A stretch of DNA of 64,000 nucleotides from the NCBI GenBank assembly GCA_950106755.1, contig OX467083.1:32917029-32981028 (forward strand), in the 5' to 3' direction. The DNA is from Climacium dendroides. Taxonomy: Eukaryota; Streptophyta; Bryopsida; Hypnales; Climaciaceae. Position 1 is the stretch's first letter, and each line of letters begins with the position of its first letter. This document shows positions 62,339 through 64,000 of this stretch, piece by piece. A program made the position numbers and the translations under genes. The notes under the pieces are model-generated. The model saw nothing but the letters and a program-made list of their open reading frames with translations, was not told the DNA's origin and searched no databases.

Positions 62339-62929
62339 GAGAGTCGAGGGCCGTTGTTCCTCACTCTCTTCAACACCAATTGTACCCTACTCTTGATTAC
62401 ATCAATCCAAGTCTATTTCTGCATCTCTGACTCTTCTTTTAGCTCTTGTTTGAGGTTTCCCCTCAATTCTGATCTTGGTTCCGTCCAAGAGTTGCGTCCG
62501 CAACACTAGCTAAAAATGAGTCGTTGTTCATGAACTCCTCAAAGATGTTTTGGAGATGAGGCTTTGTCGATGGATGTTAAGCTCAAGTTCAATGAAAACC
62601 AAGTTAGATGATCATGGCTTGTTGCTTACTACTGTCTCTTTTTTTGGCCAATCCAACAATTGTAGACATTAGGAAGTTGGGTGGAATTAAAGTTAGAGAG
62701 AGCAGCCAACAATATTTAATTGGAATTATTTTATTTTGTATATTTGTAATGGCAATTTTGCCTACTTGACAAAAATCCCAAGACAACCAACTAGGGGGTT
62801 ATTTCCATGGATAGGTCGATAAGTCTATCGTTTGTATGACTAAGGTCACAATAATTGTATGTTGGATACTTATTTATGTCGTTTTTAGTTTCATTTTAAA
62901 AATAAAATAAACCCAAGGAAAATCTCTAA

Positions 62930-63820
62930 TGTCAAATTGTCACAGTCCACAAACCCAATGCTATAGTATAGACCATATGTATGGCGTCACAGTCCTGTCT
63001 AGTGGGTGGCTCATGTCAATATTCTTTGTCAAGTTGTCCGGGATAGTCAATTTGTCTTATGCATGCTCTAGCCACTTAAATGCATAGTTAATATATTTAT
63101 TTATATTTATAAAATTCAAATTTATTTAGTTTATTTCTTTTAGGAATTATCCATTCCCCTTGATTGTTGATTGGATAATGTCTAATTTTCTATAATTAAA
63201 TTTCAACAAGAAGTTGGAAGACGTTCCTGGGCTTGAATTCTAATCTTCACGTTCATCCCACTTTAATTTCTTTGTGGAATTCCGGTAACTAAGTCAATTT
63301 GTCCATATCCACTATTAGTTTTAAAACAAGACAATTAGACCTTTCACCATGGATGTGTGACCTATGACTATTCGACTTCTTCAACTTTATGTGTCTTGTC
63401 AAGTTGTCGTTCTATCTACCTACAATGGCAACTTGATTATGTCCTACCTTCTTATCCACTAGACTACATATCCAATACAAGATATGCAAATCTTAACACA
63501 AGATTTCAAATAGACCTTTTGTAAGTTTTATAGTCGATTTTGACTATGGACAATTAGACTTACAAATATCCCTTCAGACTTTATTTATAAGAATAATCAA
63601 GGGAGATTTTCATAGTCAAATCGTCAGTATTTAATTACAATGCTACTAGATTTTAATTTGTTAACCAATTGCTAAGCTTGTACTCGATTGTGGTAACTAG
63701 TGCACAAGTATACCATGAACACATTTAGAAATCAAATAGATTGGAGTTACACATATACACTAGATTGCCACAGTGCATAAATGCTAAAATCAAGAATACA
63801 CTCGTCAAATTGTCACTGTT
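62930..63820. repeat. cluster of GTCAANTTGTC words
   Basis: GTCAA(A/G/T)TTGTC, or one-base variants, occur near 62931, 63028, 63047, 63292, 63398, 63615 and 63804. Related ACAATTAGAC words lie near 63324 and 63551. Spacing is irregular. The rest of 62515-64000 has no recognised gene. Confidence 0.5.
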
Positions 63821-64000
63821 ATTCTAGTGCTGTAAATTAGACATGGTACAATCCACATACAAACATTATTACCATCAACTGGACAATAATACAAATTTCA
63901 CAAATTCTATTGATCTCCTGATTATTCACTAATTTCCTCACAGCCAATTTCCATTCAGTCCATTTGATAGTTCTAACTCAACTCAAACACATTACTAAAG

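Larger units (their letters stand above)
62045..62505 (+). mobile_element. solo LTR with heat-shock-element cluster, TSD CTAGC
   Basis: The segment starts TGTCACGGAC and ends GTCCGCAACA, an inverted match at 8 of 10 positions with the canonical TG...CA ends. The pentamer CTAGC flanks both sides (62040-62044 and 62506-62510), as expected for LTR-retrotransposon integration. A TATAAATA box lies at 62331-62338 and CT-rich leader-like sequence follows. No internal region is attached, so it looks like a solo LTR left by recombination. The superfamily (copia or gypsy) cannot be told from the LTR alone. Confidence 0.88.

Noticed and set aside
1..64000. CRISPR arrays, operons or prokaryotic defence systems
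   Set aside because: No regular short repeats with unique spacers and no bacterial-type gene organisation; the split genes and transposons are those of a plant nucleus.

Overview
The window looks like nuclear DNA from a land plant with a large, repeat-rich genome. Split genes with GT-AG introns, a plant-type galectin/GT31 galactosyltransferase, Ty3/gypsy, hAT and CACTA remnants, and long AT-rich intergenic stretches all point that way. The low gene density and heavily decayed transposons would fit a gymnosperm such as a conifer, but that is inference. No bacterial or organellar features were seen.

Three genes can be modelled. (1) At the left edge, on the minus strand, is the first coding exon (125-934) of a very acidic, probably nucleolar RRP15-like protein; the rest lies outside the window. 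(2) At 36327-37220, minus strand, is a complete two-exon gene for a 90-residue mitochondrial inner-membrane protein resembling cytochrome c oxidase subunit VIIc. (3) At 46425-50179, plus strand, is a complete seven-exon gene for a 674-residue Golgi type II beta-1,3-galactosyltransferase with an N-terminal galectin domain, of the plant GALT/hydroxyproline O-galactosyltransferase type. All its exon junctions keep the reading frame.

The rest is mostly mobile-element debris. 1.7-4.5 kb holds a decayed hAT (DUF4371/ZMYM-like) transposase split by a CACTA-type foldback element with a perfect CTA target duplication. 13-18 kb is a mosaic of Ty3/gypsy fragments. 20.9-21.9 kb is a degenerate array of about 135-bp units. 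27.2-28.5 kb is a decayed PiggyBac-type transposase. Further foldback elements lie near 6.1, 37.9, 40.3, 43.6 and 57.6 kb; those at 40.3 and 57.6 kb have perfect 3-bp and 8-bp target duplications. One dispersed repeat family occurs at 7.5-8.5, 39.9-41.2 and 58.2-58.9 kb. A large inverted repeat spans 51.8-53.4 kb.

At 59.6-62.0 kb is a broken receptor-like kinase pseudogene. Just beyond it, at 62045-62505, is a solo LTR with matching ends, a perfect 5-bp target duplication, a TATA box and a dense cluster of heat-shock-element trimers. This is the most striking regulatory feature of the window. None of the three genes forms an operon or an obvious pathway with the others.
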